This document shows, piece by piece, positions 47,661-60,416 of a DNA stretch of 64,000 nt; position 1 is the first letter of the stretch; each line of letters starts with the position of its first letter. The notes beneath the pieces were generated by a model that ran no database searches, was not told where the DNA came from, and worked only from the letters and a program-made list of their open reading frames with translations. Source of the DNA: Ailanthus altissimus (Eukaryota > Streptophyta > Magnoliopsida > Sapindales > Simaroubaceae). Both the position numbers and the translations under genes were made by a program. Where the stretch lies: assembly GCA_946807835.1 (NCBI GenBank), contig OX327712.1, forward strand, positions 18,742,001 to 18,806,000, written 5' to 3'.

Positions 47661-48559
47661 ATGAAGGTTTTAGAAGTTTATAGAAATTTGGTCCCTCACA
47701 AATATGAGAAGAGTGTGAACTGTCGCGTGGCAGTACACTTGTGCATTCTATCAGAAAAATAGAGGAGTTTTAAGTTGAAAAAAGTTGAGATTTCAGACAC
47801 CCAATTCACTGATGATGTTCGGCCTGTTTACAAATTCCAAGCCTCGCCAGCGACTGAATCAATGATGTAATAATTTTATTTTTTTTTCTTAAATTATAAT
47901 TACTTATGTCATTGATGAGTATTAAATTGTGAAAATTGATTATAATTACTTATATATAGTTTGAGTCTGGAACGTCATCATCACGGTATTATGTTCTAGA
48001 GAAAAGGATGGATGATCTTGAAACAAGGCTTTCCACAAAAATTGATCGCGTTAGGTCAGAGGTAATAAGTAGGGTGGCTAAGGCCAAAGAAGATAAATTG
48101 CATTAGATATCTCTATTGATGCAACAATTTAAGCCAACTAAAATCTCTGAGGATGCAGGGCAGAGTATGGTATGTTTTGAACCTAAATTTCATTGGGTAC
48201 AAAGTTTAACAAGTCAATACATTAACTAGTGTTATTTAGTTTTGTAGGGTACCGAATTTATAGCTGTTGACTTTCAGACCTATACTTCCTCCAGCGAGTC
48301 TTAGCATCAACCCATGACAATGAATATACATAATGTAGCTAATATCCCTGCCAGCGTTAAAATTATAGCTGTTTCATTTGGTCAAAACATGAGTAAAAAT
48401 AGGTGGCTTCGTAAGAAAGCAACAACTTAAGTTAGTTCATATACCAATCTGTTGAAAAAGCTCGTGAAAGTTAGTTCATATACCAATCTGTTGAAAAAGC
48501 TCGTGAAAAGGAAACTTGTAGAATTGTAAGTAGCACCTACAATTGACGTAAACGAACAA

Positions 48560-49260
48560 CTGATTCCTATTGATTAGACTAAATTTACTAAGATTTTGGA
48601 TTGGATAAAAATATTACCTAACGCAGCGGGTTCATTTGGATGGACTCGATCCCAACTATATAAGGTTTAATGACTTACTGCAACACTGACTTGATGAATC
48701 GTTGAGGACTTGTATTTGTATTTTAATTTTTGTGAGTTGTTTAAGAGTATCAAAATTTATACATATTCTTTATTTTACAACATATAAAAGTGTATTTAAA
48801 GGTCTCGCGTTTGTGCCAAAGGACATTCTCTGACATGTACTCACAGAATTGCACAACTGCAGATGCATATTTTTACGTGAACTATTTATGGCGAATGTCC
48901 TTCACCGTTGATCCTCCAGATAACGACTAATGACTCGAACCGTTGTTGGCTTATGCACTTAAAACAAAGACCGAGTTACTTGGTGTTAAACTGTGAGCAT
49001 TAGTTAATAAGTACTTTTAAGAACAGTAACAACTTTTTATTGTGTATAATTGTGCTAAGTTTAAAATAATATAGAAATAGTTTTTGTAGGTATATGTCCT
49101 TTTGAATATCAATCAGGAACATTGGTTTCTAGTAGAGCTCGACCTTGTTCAGATGACGATTGTTCTTTATAATTCCAGCATGAACGGCCACTCCAATAAG
49201 ACCATTATGAAATTTTTGGATCCTCTATGTGTTGTGATGCCTTTATACCTTTAAAAATAT
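48560..49260 (+). pseudogene. Ulp1-like C48 cysteine peptidase remnant in the MULE
   Basis: A stretch near 49087-49250 reads VYVLLNINQEHWFLVELDL, the conserved block with the catalytic His-Trp of C48 (SUMO/Ulp1-type) peptidases. The following segment reads VLYNSSM where active members have Y-D-S, so the catalytic aspartate is replaced by asparagine. Upstream pieces near 48590-48660 and 48790-48930 belong to the same gene but contain stops. It is not a working protease. Confidence 0.7.
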
Positions 49261-50089
49261 AAATTTTATAATTTGAAGGGCATATAAGGCCCAAATTTGT
49301 TCCCTTGGCCGGTGGTTCGTTTACGAAAAAATGTGTCACAACAAGAGGTTAAGAGTGGGGACTATAGCACATTTGTCTGTATGTATATTGAGAATCTTAT
49401 GTTTGGTCGGTCATTTAATTTATTCCCTCATATTGGTTTCTTTTATAGACAGAAGATGGTTGTTAATTTGTGAACCGCTATAGGATTTGCTTCATAGATG
49501 TTTAATACTATATTTTTTATATGTGCATTTATGTCATATTATTTATTTTGATGTTTACGTATTGGGTAAATGTGTGCGGAGATTAGATATAATTGAATAG
49601 AAGTGTGTTTTTTTAATATGACAGATTTGAAAAAGTTCATATAATAAAGGAGATTTTGCCGATTTTTTTGTTAAAATTGTCAACATCAATATTAAGTATG
49701 TAATAACAACTGCATAGGAAATAATTAAGTATGTAATAAAAAGTATAAGTGCATTACAAAATAAATATATAGAAGTTACGAAACTAGACACTCATATATA
49801 ATTAAACATCAGGGTCCAACTCGTTTTCATATTTTTAGGTCCGTCTGAAATAAAAAATAATTATTAGCCTTATATTATAGTGAAATTAAATATCAACAAG
49901 GTAGTTTTATAAATAAACATACATCACCTACTCTGTAAAGAGATAGGGTTTCGACATGTTTGTTGATTATGTCCATGCGGTCTACAATGACTATATATAT
50001 TCTTTGATGGTTCCTCTCAATGGTTCCTCTCATTGAGATAGAATCTTATTCATCCAATGTTTGTTTGATTAACGATGTGCTATCAGAGG

Positions 50090-52129
50090 TTAACTATCCA
50101 AAATTTTCAGATATTCTGAGACTATCCAATCTAACACTTGGCTAACTAGAAGTACTGGCTCGCTATAGGCACGATATAAAGTCTTAGATATGTAATAAGT
50201 CAAATAAAGACTCTCGTGTGATAATATAATGTATCTGCATACGACGAGTGCATGAGAACAAGGCAGTTGTCGATAGTCAAACTTTTGATAACTACATGTT
50301 CTTTCGCTAATGTCCATAATCCAATTCACGCTACCGTCCTTAACTATAAATTGTAAATCATCAGCAAGAGAAATTGTCATTCAACTTACATCCTCATTAT
50401 GTTTCATGACTTTATAATGTGTCCAGTTCATCAGGACATTTGTCATATTTTGTACTATCAATCGTCTATGGTAAAACTATAATTGCGTTAACTTCTGTAT
50501 CCACTCCACTAATTGGTCACTAAAGCTTTCTTGCCTTTTTTGCAACTGCATTAATGCTCTCAGCGATATTAGTAGTCACGACGTCGCACCTTTTGAAAGT
50601 GCCAGTTGATCGGGCCCATCTGACTGTACCAACATCCTCTTCTAAATAATTCGTTACGTTGGGTCTCATTTGTCTCATCTTGTTTAATTAATGTTGAAAA
50701 TCTGAGACACGATAAGCCTTGGCAGCAGTGAAGTAGGTAAACAAGTATACCTCTTTTTTAGACTTTTCTGATGGTAACTTGTATTTTGTAATCAAATTTT
50801 TTTTCAAATAATAGACGCAGAACCCATGATATGCATACGGAAACACACCCCTATAGCCATCTCAATACTGGTGTGTTGATCAGATATAAAGACAAGATTC
50901 TAATGGCCTGTAATTACTCCCCGCAGTTTAACCATAAACCACTCCTAAGAAGTATCATTTTCTAAGTCAGCAATTTCTCAAGCCAATGAAAAAAATCTGA
51001 TTGTTTCCATTTTTACAAACAGTCATAAACATTGTACTAAGATAGAAGCCTTTAAAAAATATTCTATTCATTGCAATTATCGGTCGAATTGATGAATTAA
51101 AATCTCTGATGCATGGTCCTAATGCCAAAAAGAAATACTTGAAGTCATTATTCGCGTTAGTTTTCAAATGAATAATTATACCCAGATTATTTTATTGTAA
51201 CACAGAGCTGTATATAAGAAGTAATCTGAATGAATCAACTGAAGCACCTCTTATCAATCTTAATGCACGCTCCCTAGCTTGCCAAGATATAGTATATATT
51301 ATTTGAACACCGAATTCTTCACGTATATTATCTTGAATGTCTTTTGGCCTATAATTTCTATTGACTGATGTAAACTTATTTTTTTATTACTTTAGCAATA
51401 ATTTTGTTCTTGACTTATCGGTGACCATCCTGCAATTGACTCAAAACACAAGTGTACTATGCATCTACTCGTCTTACGATGAAAAAATATCGCCTTTCAG
51501 TCGACACTGTCCGTAATCTCCACTTGCATCTATCATCATCGCATTTCAACTTGAAATAATCTTTTATGGACTTGTAAATTCTGAAGCTCCATTTGCTCTT
51601 TAGTGCAACCATGCTTATAGCTTCATGAATTTCATCTTTGTTGTTATACAACTTTCTCACAAATACATCACTAATCCCAGTAAAAGATATCTTTTTTTTA
51701 TATATTCAAGTCAAATGGTGGTATTTTAGGTTGAAACTGAAATGAATTTTCTACCTTAACCATTTCTTCTCTGTCATAATCATCATCATCACCCTCATTG
51801 TCATCATCATCATCAGTAACGTCATCATTTCCATCGCCAGTCTTTTCATAATCGTCATGATCCTCCTCCTCCTCCTTATCATCATCATCATCATTTCTAC
51901 CATCATCATCAACTTTATAACCAACATTGTAACCAAGATTATCATTCTCACAATGTTCCTCATTTCTTTCGTCATTATTCATATTATATCCAACATTTTT
52001 ACCAATATCATAGCCAAGATCAACGTCAATATCTCCATATATCTGACTATTATAATATGTATAGTTGGGTTGTTTGTTGAACATCAGATAAGAATAATGA
52101 TAATCCTCCAAGGGATTTGAAATATACAT
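50090..52129 (-). pseudogene. mudrA-type MULE transposase remnant
   Basis: Order on the minus strand: N-terminal acidic region 52129-51698, 143 residues, very rich in Asp and Glu; MuDR DNA-binding-type domain at 51660-51457 with KSKWSFRIYKSIKDYFKLKC and CKWRLRTV; transposase core beginning IRDFNSSIRPIIAMNRIFFK and GNNQIFFIG at 51167-50967, where active relatives have an Asp in the I-A-V-D position; further core pieces to about 50450 with stops; SWIM zinc finger at 50380-50090 reading LPCSHALVVC. Usual members are about 600-800 residues in one frame; here stops and shifts separate every domain, so it is inactive. Confidence 0.85.
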
Positions 52130-52640
52130 AAGGGTTGCAGATGCGAATTGATTAGCATAATCTTATTTTTGCTCCATGGGTGCTTCTGCATTATTTTCAT
52201 ATTCAGAAGCTCAAGCATTTATTGTTACACAAAAAGGTGTAGCCATATTATTCTGTAAGCTTAATCACAATATTGCATCATCGTCATTTTCAAGAGGAAT
52301 ATGTCTCAACTTTATAATACTTGAAGGAACCTCAAACTTCAGAGTTGCTTTGTAATACACCTGATCAACTCCTAAAAGATGACAAACTCTTCTCAATAAT
52401 ACTTCATATTTAATAATTTTTTTTAACTACCATATGCATATTTTGATATCCAATGTATCTTTTAAAACTTTACTACAGCTCTCTCATCTTCCCTTAAAAC
52501 ATATAATGGTAAAAAATTATGACATGATTATATCAGCATCACCTAAAAAAAATTAACGTTATTTTAGTATAATTATATATATAATTAAATTAAAAATAAT
52601 ACAAAATATTGAATATATAAATTTTACATAAATAAATAAA

Positions 52641-52866
52641 TAAAATAAAATTATTATTAACATATACACAAAAACCTAATATTACAACTAAAAAAATAAT
52701 AATATAACAATGAAAAAAATTAATATTAACATATACAAAAAAAAAACCTAATATTACAACTAAAAAAATAATAATGTAACAATGAAAAAAAATTTTAAAT
52801 TACACACATTAATTGAAATAATTATTAATCAATATACTATATTTTTTAATTAATTAAAAATTAAAA
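52641..52866 (-). repeat. MULE right inverted arm with internal duplication
   Basis: Reverse complement of the left arm. A block of about 70 bp (TAACATATACA then AACCTAATATTACAAC) appears twice, near 52658 and 52727. Confidence 0.85.
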
Positions 52867-52984
52867 AAAAATCTACGTAGCGCAATGTGGTCGTAGCAGC
52901 TATGCGCGCAACGTGTGCGTGTGATGCGTGCGATGAGCCCACCGCGCTGTGCGATGCGCATACCGTGTTGTGGCTGATTGATGC

Positions 52985-54006
52985 TATACTAGTTAATCGC
53001 AAGCGCACGCTATTGTATCAAGTAATATAGGATTTAAAGTCCAAGTATCGATCCCGCAGGGACTATCACACTTTGTAATTTAATTAACTAATCTAACTCT
53101 ATCAACTAAACTAAACAAAAATTAATGATATAATTAATAAATAAAGATAATTTAGAGTATAATATATAATCATTTTATATAGATTAATCCTCCATAAATG
53201 TTCATAATTAGAGTTAGGTCGAGCGTCTGTTAACCTCTCTAATTACATCTTTATCCTTAATTCACATTGATCCTCTTTTGAACATTTAATTTGTGAAATT
53301 TACAAATTTATATATTATTTTCTTTAACTCTTAAAGAAAATTGAGTGTTCATAATGTTCAAAATCAGAATCAATTATTAAGGAAACAACTTATCTAACTC
53401 CCTTTCGGAATAAGTGGATTTCATATCTATGAGAAATGTTCTCAACTATCTATTTTATTACATTTATAAAATACTTAGTAATTGATTGAAAATCTTTTAC
53501 AGTCTTTCTCTTGTAAATTATAAATATAACTCAATGAATAAGAGTTTATTAATCACTCAAGATTAAGATTAATCCATATATAATTATATTATGATAAAAT
53601 AAATTCTCTTTACTAACGAAAATTAACAGAGAATTGATTTTATCGTGGTCCAATTCTATATCAACATTATACAAAGTGCCTCCATTTTTTATGTCAACAC
53701 ATAAAATAATCCAGATAAGACTATTGTATACAATATATAAATAGACCGTACTTATAGTCTATCAAAATGAAGTTTCTATCTTCATTCAGACTAAGCACAA
53801 GTTTATATTACTACACTTAAACTTAATCCTTTCGTATATAACTATTATATACTAAGTTTAAGGTTACATATAATAATCAAAGGATTTCATGATTTTTGAA
53901 TAAAACAATCATACTTGTAAATATAATATTGAATTAATAACCTCTATTAATTATTTTTAACAGTATCTAAATACAAATAATTATACTTTTAAGGTATACT
54001 TTCAAC
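52985..54006 (-). repeat. LTR-like AT-rich region at the 3' end of a copia element
   Basis: On the minus strand a purine tract GCAAGTGGGAGATC (about 54025-54012) is followed by TTGAAAGTATACC, the place where a copia 3' LTR should begin, so the 3' LTR probably runs from about 54006 leftwards. Near 52990-53080 lies AAGTATCGATCCCGCAGGGA, a signature seen in many plant repeats. I could not find the matching 5' LTR, so the left border is unproven. Confidence 0.5.
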
Positions 54007-57000
54007 GATCTCCCACTTGCCATAAAGGATGTGAGACATTTCTCATATCCTTAGACCCTCTAAATGACTCTCAAAACTAGCAGCAGAAAAAGTCTTCGTA
54101 AAAGGATCAACATGGTTATTTTGTGATTCAATTTTCTTCACCATGACATCTTTTTAATGAATAATCTCCTTGATCAGATGATATTTTCTTTCTATGTGCT
54201 TGCCTCTTTTGTGACTTCATAGCTATTTGGGATTCGCCACTGCACCGCTATTATCACAATAAAGTGTGAAGGGTTTATCTATATCTGGAACAACTTCTAG
54301 ATCCAATAAGAATTTGCGGAGCCATACCGCTTCCTTAGCTGTTTTACAAGCCGCTACATATTCAGCTTCCATTGTTGAATCGATAATACATGATTGCTTT
54401 ATGCTTCTCCACACAATGGCTCCACGACCAAGAGTGAACACTGATCCAGATGTTGATTTTAGAGAATCTAAGTCAGATTAAAAATCAGAATCAATGTATC
54501 CGACTGGAATCAAATCCTTACCAGAGTAGACAAGCATATAGTTTCTCATTCTCCGTAGGTACTTGAGAATATGCTTTACTGCAGCCCATTGATCATATGC
54601 TGGATTGGATTTATATCGGCTAACTATCCCCACTGAACAGTAAATATCGGGCCTAGTACATAACATGGCATACATTAGGCTACATACTGCAAAAGCATAG
54701 GGTATCCGTCTCATATCCTCTTTTTCTTAAGATGTCTTAAGACATTGTTCTTTAGACAAGTAAATTCTATGGCAAGAAGGTAAATTACCTTTTTTGGAAT
54801 TTTACATCGAAAAAATTATAAGGATCTTATCTATGTATGATGCTTGAGACAGAACTAAGAGTTTGTTTTTACAATCTTGTATGAGTTAGACCCCAAGAAC
54901 ATAACTTGCTTCTCCTAAATCTTTCATTTAGAATTGCTTAACTAACCATTTCTTTACATTTAATAATACTTCTTTATCATTCCCAATGAGAAGAATATCA
55001 TTAATGTAAAGAATTAAGAAAACTATTTTGCCTGTATTGATGCACTTGTGTACACAAGCTTTATCAATATTTTGCTTAAAGTCATAAAACTTGATAGCTT
55101 GATCAAATCTTATATTTCAAGATTTAGATGTTCGCTTAAGCACGTAAATAGACCTTTGTAGATTGTAAACCTTTTGCTTTTGATCTTATACTATGAATCC
55201 CTCTGGTTGAACCATGTAAATGGTTTCATCAAGATTGTTATTCGAAAAAGTAGTCTTAACATCCATTTGTCAAATCTTGTAATCTACACAAGCGGCAATG
55301 GATAAAAGAATATAAATAAATTTTAGCATGGCTACTGGTGAGAAAGTCTCCTTATAGTCAACTTCTTCTTTTTAGGTATAACCCTTTGCCACTAACCTTG
55401 CTTTGAAAGTCTCAACTTTTTCATTGCTCTTCTTTTCTTTTGTAGACCCATTTGTACTTAATGGGTTTAAATCTTTTGAGTAGATCTACAAGCTCCCAGA
55501 TTGAGTTAGAGTGCATTGACTCTATCTCAAGATTCGTGACCTCAAGCCATTTCTCTTTGTCATAATTTTTCATTGCTTGTTTATATGTCAATAGATCATT
55601 GACATTGTCATCGGATATTGCAACTTATGCTTCTCCAATTAAAGTGTAGCATATAGTGGTCTTACTACTTTTTTACTATGCTTAAGTGGCAGTGGTGTAT
55701 TCTGATGAGTAGGCATGGTTTATTGACTTTGTGATCCAACAATAATTGTTGGTTATTGAGGTTTAACCTCATTGAAAAGTAGTTTCTCGATAACAACTTT
55801 ACTTCGAGGTATGTGATCTCTTATATAATTATCCTCAAGAAAAGTAGCATTTGTTGATAAAAAATACTTTATTATCTTGAGGGTTATAAAAGAAACCACC
55901 TATTGTCTCTTTCGGGTAACTTAAAAATAGGCACAATTCTGAAATGTGGTTCTAACTTCCCAGTCTTTCCCTTAATCACATGTGCTTGACACCCCCAAAT
56001 GCAAAAATGTCGCAAAGAATGCTTGCGACCACTCTACAACTCTAAAGGTGTGTTAGAAATTGACTTAGATAATACTACGTAAAGATTATACATTGCTGTT
56101 TGCAATGCATATCCTTCAAAAGAAGTGGGTAACGATGAGAAGCTAAGCATGAATCTCACCATGTCTAGCAACATTCTATTTCTCCTTTCGGCAACACCAT
56201 TTTGTTGTGGTGTTCCTGGAGCTGTGTATTGGGATATAATCTCATGCTCTTTCAGGTGATCTCTAAATTTAGCATCGAAGTATTCACCTCTTCGATCAAA
56301 TCGAAGTGCTTTTAATGATTTATTGAGTTGTTTCTCAAATTCGGCTTGGAATTCTTTGAACTTTTCAAACGTTTTCGATTTTCTATGCATCAAATATACA
56401 TAGCCATAATGAGAACACTCATTAATAAAAGTGATAAAATACTTGTATCCTCCTCTAGCTTGTACATTAATCGAACCATATATATCTAAATGTACTAATT
56501 CTAAAAGTTCTTTAGCCCTGTTGCCTTTTTTAGTAAAAGGTCTTTTAGTCATTTTACTTTCCAGACAAGATTCGTAAACTGGTAAAATACCAACCCTTAA
56601 ACTATTTAGGGGTCCATCCTTTACTAATCGTTGTATTCGATTTAGGTTAATATGACCTAATCTAAGGTGTCAAATGAATGTTTCACCATCAGGAGAAATC
56701 TTTTGTTTCTTAGGTTTTGATTGTTCCAGCCTGAGCATTTTAATATTGAGCAGTTTATCTATTTCTAACCATTTTCTAAATTACCGACACATATATTCAA
56801 ACCATTTCTAGAAATAAAAACTGAATTATTTATTAAAAGAAATAGAATGGCAATGTTCTAAACATTTAGAGACAATTAAATTTTGTTTAAAATCAGGAAT
56901 ATAATAAGCGTCTTGCAAAATCAAAAAATAATCCCTAAACTTTAGCTTAACTACTCCCACTGCTTTAACTGAAACAACGGCCCCAGTACTTACTAGTATC

Positions 57001-57968
57001 ATAAATTGGTCATCTGCCAATATCTGAGAAGAATCAATCATCTATAAAGAAGAACAAATATGATTATTAACCCCAGAGTCAACTACCCAAGGGTATTCAT
57101 TATCTTCCACTAAATAAGCTTCAAGAACAAGTAAATCATATTTATCTTTCTTTTTCTTCTTGAGCTCTTCTGGATAAATGGTGCAATTCCTCTTCCAGTG
57201 GCCTTTTTTTTTACAATGGAACATTTTCCTTTTGCCTTGGTCTTAGTGCTCTTGTTCCTCTTATTATTGTTCTTCTTTTTAAGTTTGCCTTTTGATGAGC
57301 CATTTCCTCTATTATTCTTCTTTTTGTTCTTAGAAGATGAAGGCTGTTTATCGGCAACATTTTCCTCCTATTGTTTCCCAATATTAATGGATTTATAAGT
57401 TTGGAGCTCATTAAGCAACTGATTCATGTTAAACGTAAATTTGTTTATAAAATAGTTGCTCGTAAATAGAAGGAAACTTAGAGATAGAGTTTCTAAGATC
57501 ATCCTTACCTGTATACGCCCATCTATCTTTACCTCGTGAATCTCAGCTTCATTAAAATGGGTAATCATTTTTAATACATGCTCATGAACTGAGGTTCCAC
57601 TCTTCATCCTAGCATTAATAATGGCTTTCACCGCATCATGCCGGGATTTCTTAAAAGGCTGCCCAAACATTGCTTAAAGTGAATCCCACATTTTATTGTT
57701 GTTTTTATATTCTCATGCTTACTCCTAAGCACCTTAGACATGTCTGCTAACAAGTAATAGAGAGATTTTTCGTCAGCATCAAGCCAACGATCATATTGCT
57801 TCTTAGCTTCTTGTGAGCATTAAGAACAAGCTTTGGAGGGCAACGTTCAGCGAGGACAAACTTTTGGTTCTCACATACAAGTATGATGTTCATTGTACTT
57901 TTTCATTTCACAAAATTTTCGCCAATTAATTTGTCATTGGATAATATTGTGATAAAGGGATTTGTCAT
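54007..57968 (-). pseudogene. Decayed copia gag-pol
   Basis: Minus-strand Ty1/copia polyprotein remnant. Gag starts near 57968 with MTNPFITILSNDKLIGENF; gag continues at 57670-57368; zinc knuckle C-x2-C-x4-H-x4-C and protease site VVDSG at 57224-57042; protease continues at 57041-56826; integrase at 56552-56034 with HLDIYGSI, GTPQQNGVAERRNR and a D-R-R-G-E-Y stretch where D-R-G-G-E-Y is usual; reverse transcriptase about 55900-54720 only in scraps; RNase H at 54714-54478 and 54441-54223 with STMEAEYVAA and YCDNSGA. Frameshifts and stops lie between the domains, while the integrase piece is still open over 172 codons. Confidence 0.87.
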
Positions 57969-60400
57969 TTTGTTGAAAATAATAAATAATAAAATTAAAT
58001 CATTCATGCTCAAATATCATCACAATTATGGTATAACACTTTAAACATGATGCATGATGCAAAAAAATAAAGGTAAAAACCCTAGAAAAAAAATTCTATA
58101 CCACAATATTCAAATTTATCAAAATTGATATGCCACAGTAGGGTAGGTCAAATCAATTTCAAATTAGATTGAGACAATCTCAATTAATTAATATTGTCAA
58201 GTTATCTCATAACTTCTATACTAATTAACTACCGTTTATTTTTGTCTAAATATAATTATCTATATAATTATATTTATGTAAGTGTAACGCATCGTTTCAG
58301 ACTTCTTAGACTTAACTCCAAAGTTGCCGCCGTAAGGTAGGTCAATCTAGAAATACATCCAGAAATCCTATCTCTTGAAAGTTAACCTTGATATTGACTC
58401 AAATTGACACCCTCCGTAGAGAGAACGAAAACAAAAGCAATTATAAGGCGCTACTTAAATCTCACGTTGTTAAATTAACGATGCAGATCATGGGTCAAAT
58501 TGTCATTTAACCCTCTCTCAGTTACTATTTTATGTTGTAGGGTTTTATTTTATAAAATATCTCATATTTATAATCCCAATGAAAACTATTGCTCCTAGAC
58601 AATTATTGATCACTAAGTTTCATTCTAAGTGTTTCTAAAATCTAATCATATTAACACTTAAAATTAAATTACTAGATTTTTACACTAAAAATTTAATTTA
58701 TTATGAATAACTAATACTTATAAATTTTAATAAACTATTTATTATAATATGCTTAATTAGTCCAACGTGAAATTACCGAATTTAATCTAATTAAATTTAA
58801 TTAATACTATTTATACCAATTATGGAACTAATTTATTTTAATCTAATTCTTTATTAGATAAATTAAAATTATTTTAATTAAATCTAATAACAAATTAGTA
58901 TATTATATGTCAATTTTATTAAATCTAAACTAAAACTATTTTAGTAAAGAAATAAATAATGGCACATGCATTCATGGCATATTATAATACATTGAGTAGG
59001 CACATCTTAGATTTAAAAGGCATGTTATAATGCATGAATATATTTTATAATATAAATCATCTCATGAAATAAAATATAAAATAATGGTGTTGATCAAGTC
59101 TTTTGAATTTAAAAAAAATAAAATACAAAAATTAGAAGACGATCTTGAATTTTTTTTATCTTTTTTTCCTTGAATAGTCTTTATTGTCCTAATAAAATAT
59201 AATTATATTTTATTATTTTTTAAAAATTATATCTCATATTTTTTTATTGTTGGACTGTCCAGACTGAAATTATTATTGACCGAGTCTTTTAAATTTTAAA
59301 GAAAAAAATAAAATACAAAAATTAAAAGACAATTTTGAATTTCTTCTATGCTTTTCTCCTTGAGTAGTCTTTATGATTTTAATAAAATATAATTATATTT
59401 TATATTATTATATTTTATTATTCGTTAAAAATTATATGTCATATTTTTTTAATGTTGGATTGATTTTGGCAGGTCCAAATTACTATATAATCACTGTTTA
59501 AAATAGGACTTATTAATTACAGCCATGGACTTGGCCCATGACTGTGCTGCTGGGCAGTAGCTTGGGGCCACACCTCCTCTAAGGCCTGGCATGGTCTAAA
59601 GCCTTGCTTAGCCCAATAAAGAAAGCTTGCCCCACGGAGCCACTTTATGTCTTTTCTTGAAAAAAAACCCAGCAATAAGCTCAAAGTACCTTTTTGTCTT
59701 TTGCTATTTGAAAACAAATGTACCTTTTCTTCTCTGTGCTGCACGGGAATCTTTACCAGATTTCTTTCTTTTTTATTTTTTCGTTTGTGCTTCATGCGGA
59801 AATTGTTATTCTTCAAAAAAAAATTTATTAAATTACAAAAATAAAAATATTCTTAAGCCCTTTATGATTTACAAAAATTGATCTAATCAACTCTATATTC
59901 AAAAGATTATATAATTAACGATCAACATCATCAATTTATTTATAATCATTCATTTCATGAAAAAATAAAAATTATTATTATATATCTATTCATCAAGAAC
60001 ATAAAATAAAATTCGCAATTGCTAAATTAAAATAGACATAAGCCTAACTCTGATACTAATTATAGAAACACTTTTTAAAATTTTTTATGTTTATTTTAAT
60101 TTGGCAAAATGATGGTATAAAAAAAATATCATAATCGCGAATTATCATAAATATTTTTTATTAACACCAACAAATCTTCTACACTGTGTCTCCCACCAAT
60201 GGATTACTCGTGTGGGCGAGTTGATAAATTACAAAAAATCTAATTATGTGTTCTTAATTTTTTTCTCTAGAAAAATTTAACTCAAAAGAAGTACTGATGA
60301 AAAATACGTAAAAATGGTTTTAAAACCCTTTTTTTATAGTACTAGAATCAGGGTCTCCACGACCCCTGCAAACAATTAGAGGTAAGAGTTCTGATTAAGG
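57969..60400. other. AT-rich noncoding region
   Basis: Leader or LTR sequence of the copia element is expected next to 57968 but I cannot delimit it. A minus-strand PBS-like CTCTGATACTAATT lies near 60043-60056, suggesting an LTR relic from there to about 60330. A short GC-richer patch at 59520-59640 has no recognisable content. No supported gene. Confidence 0.45.
59087..59470. repeat. 186-bp tandem duplication
   Basis: Two copies offset by 186 bases (GTCTTTTGAATTT near 59098, GTCTTTTAAATTT near 59284), sharing AAATACAAAAATTA, CCTTGA, TAGTCTTTAT and TTAATGTTGGA-type blocks with moderate divergence. Confidence 0.8.
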
Positions 60401-60416
60401 AAAAAAATTATGCCTT

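Larger units (their letters stand above)
45865..52980. mobile_element. Large Mutator-like element (MULE) carrying a Ulp1-type gene
   Basis: The left end GGGAAATTTCCC at 45865 begins where homology with the copy B flank stops. Long inverted arms are visible: 46418-46586 on the left and 52641-52866 on the right share, in opposite orientation, TTTTTAATTAATTAAAAA, TTAGTTGTAATATTAGG and TTTGTGTATATGTTAAT. GC-rich blocks rich in GCGC and CACGC lie outside both arms (46335-46416 and 52873-52975). Inside are a plus-strand DUF1985/Ulp1 remnant (46620-49250) and a minus-strand transposase remnant (52129-50090), pointing toward each other. Plant MULEs carrying Ulp1-like genes (Kaonashi type) are known. 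The expected right terminus is not found; another repeat starts near 52985. Confidence 0.8.

Noticed and set aside
51857..52120. Plus-strand open frame rich in Ile
   Set aside because: Antisense of the Asp/Glu-rich transposase N-terminus; low-complexity artefact.
57198..57398. Plus-strand leucine-rich open frame
   Set aside because: Antisense of the lysine-rich gag and zinc-knuckle region of the copia element.
59517..59881. Several overlapping open frames in a GC-richer patch
   Set aside because: Frames on both strands with low-complexity Lys/Phe-rich content and no recognisable domain.
60041..60060. PBS of the copia element at 54007-57968
   Set aside because: CTCTGATACTAATT fits a PBS on the minus strand, but it lies about 2 kb from gag and the adjacent sequence does not match 52985-54006, so I could not link them.
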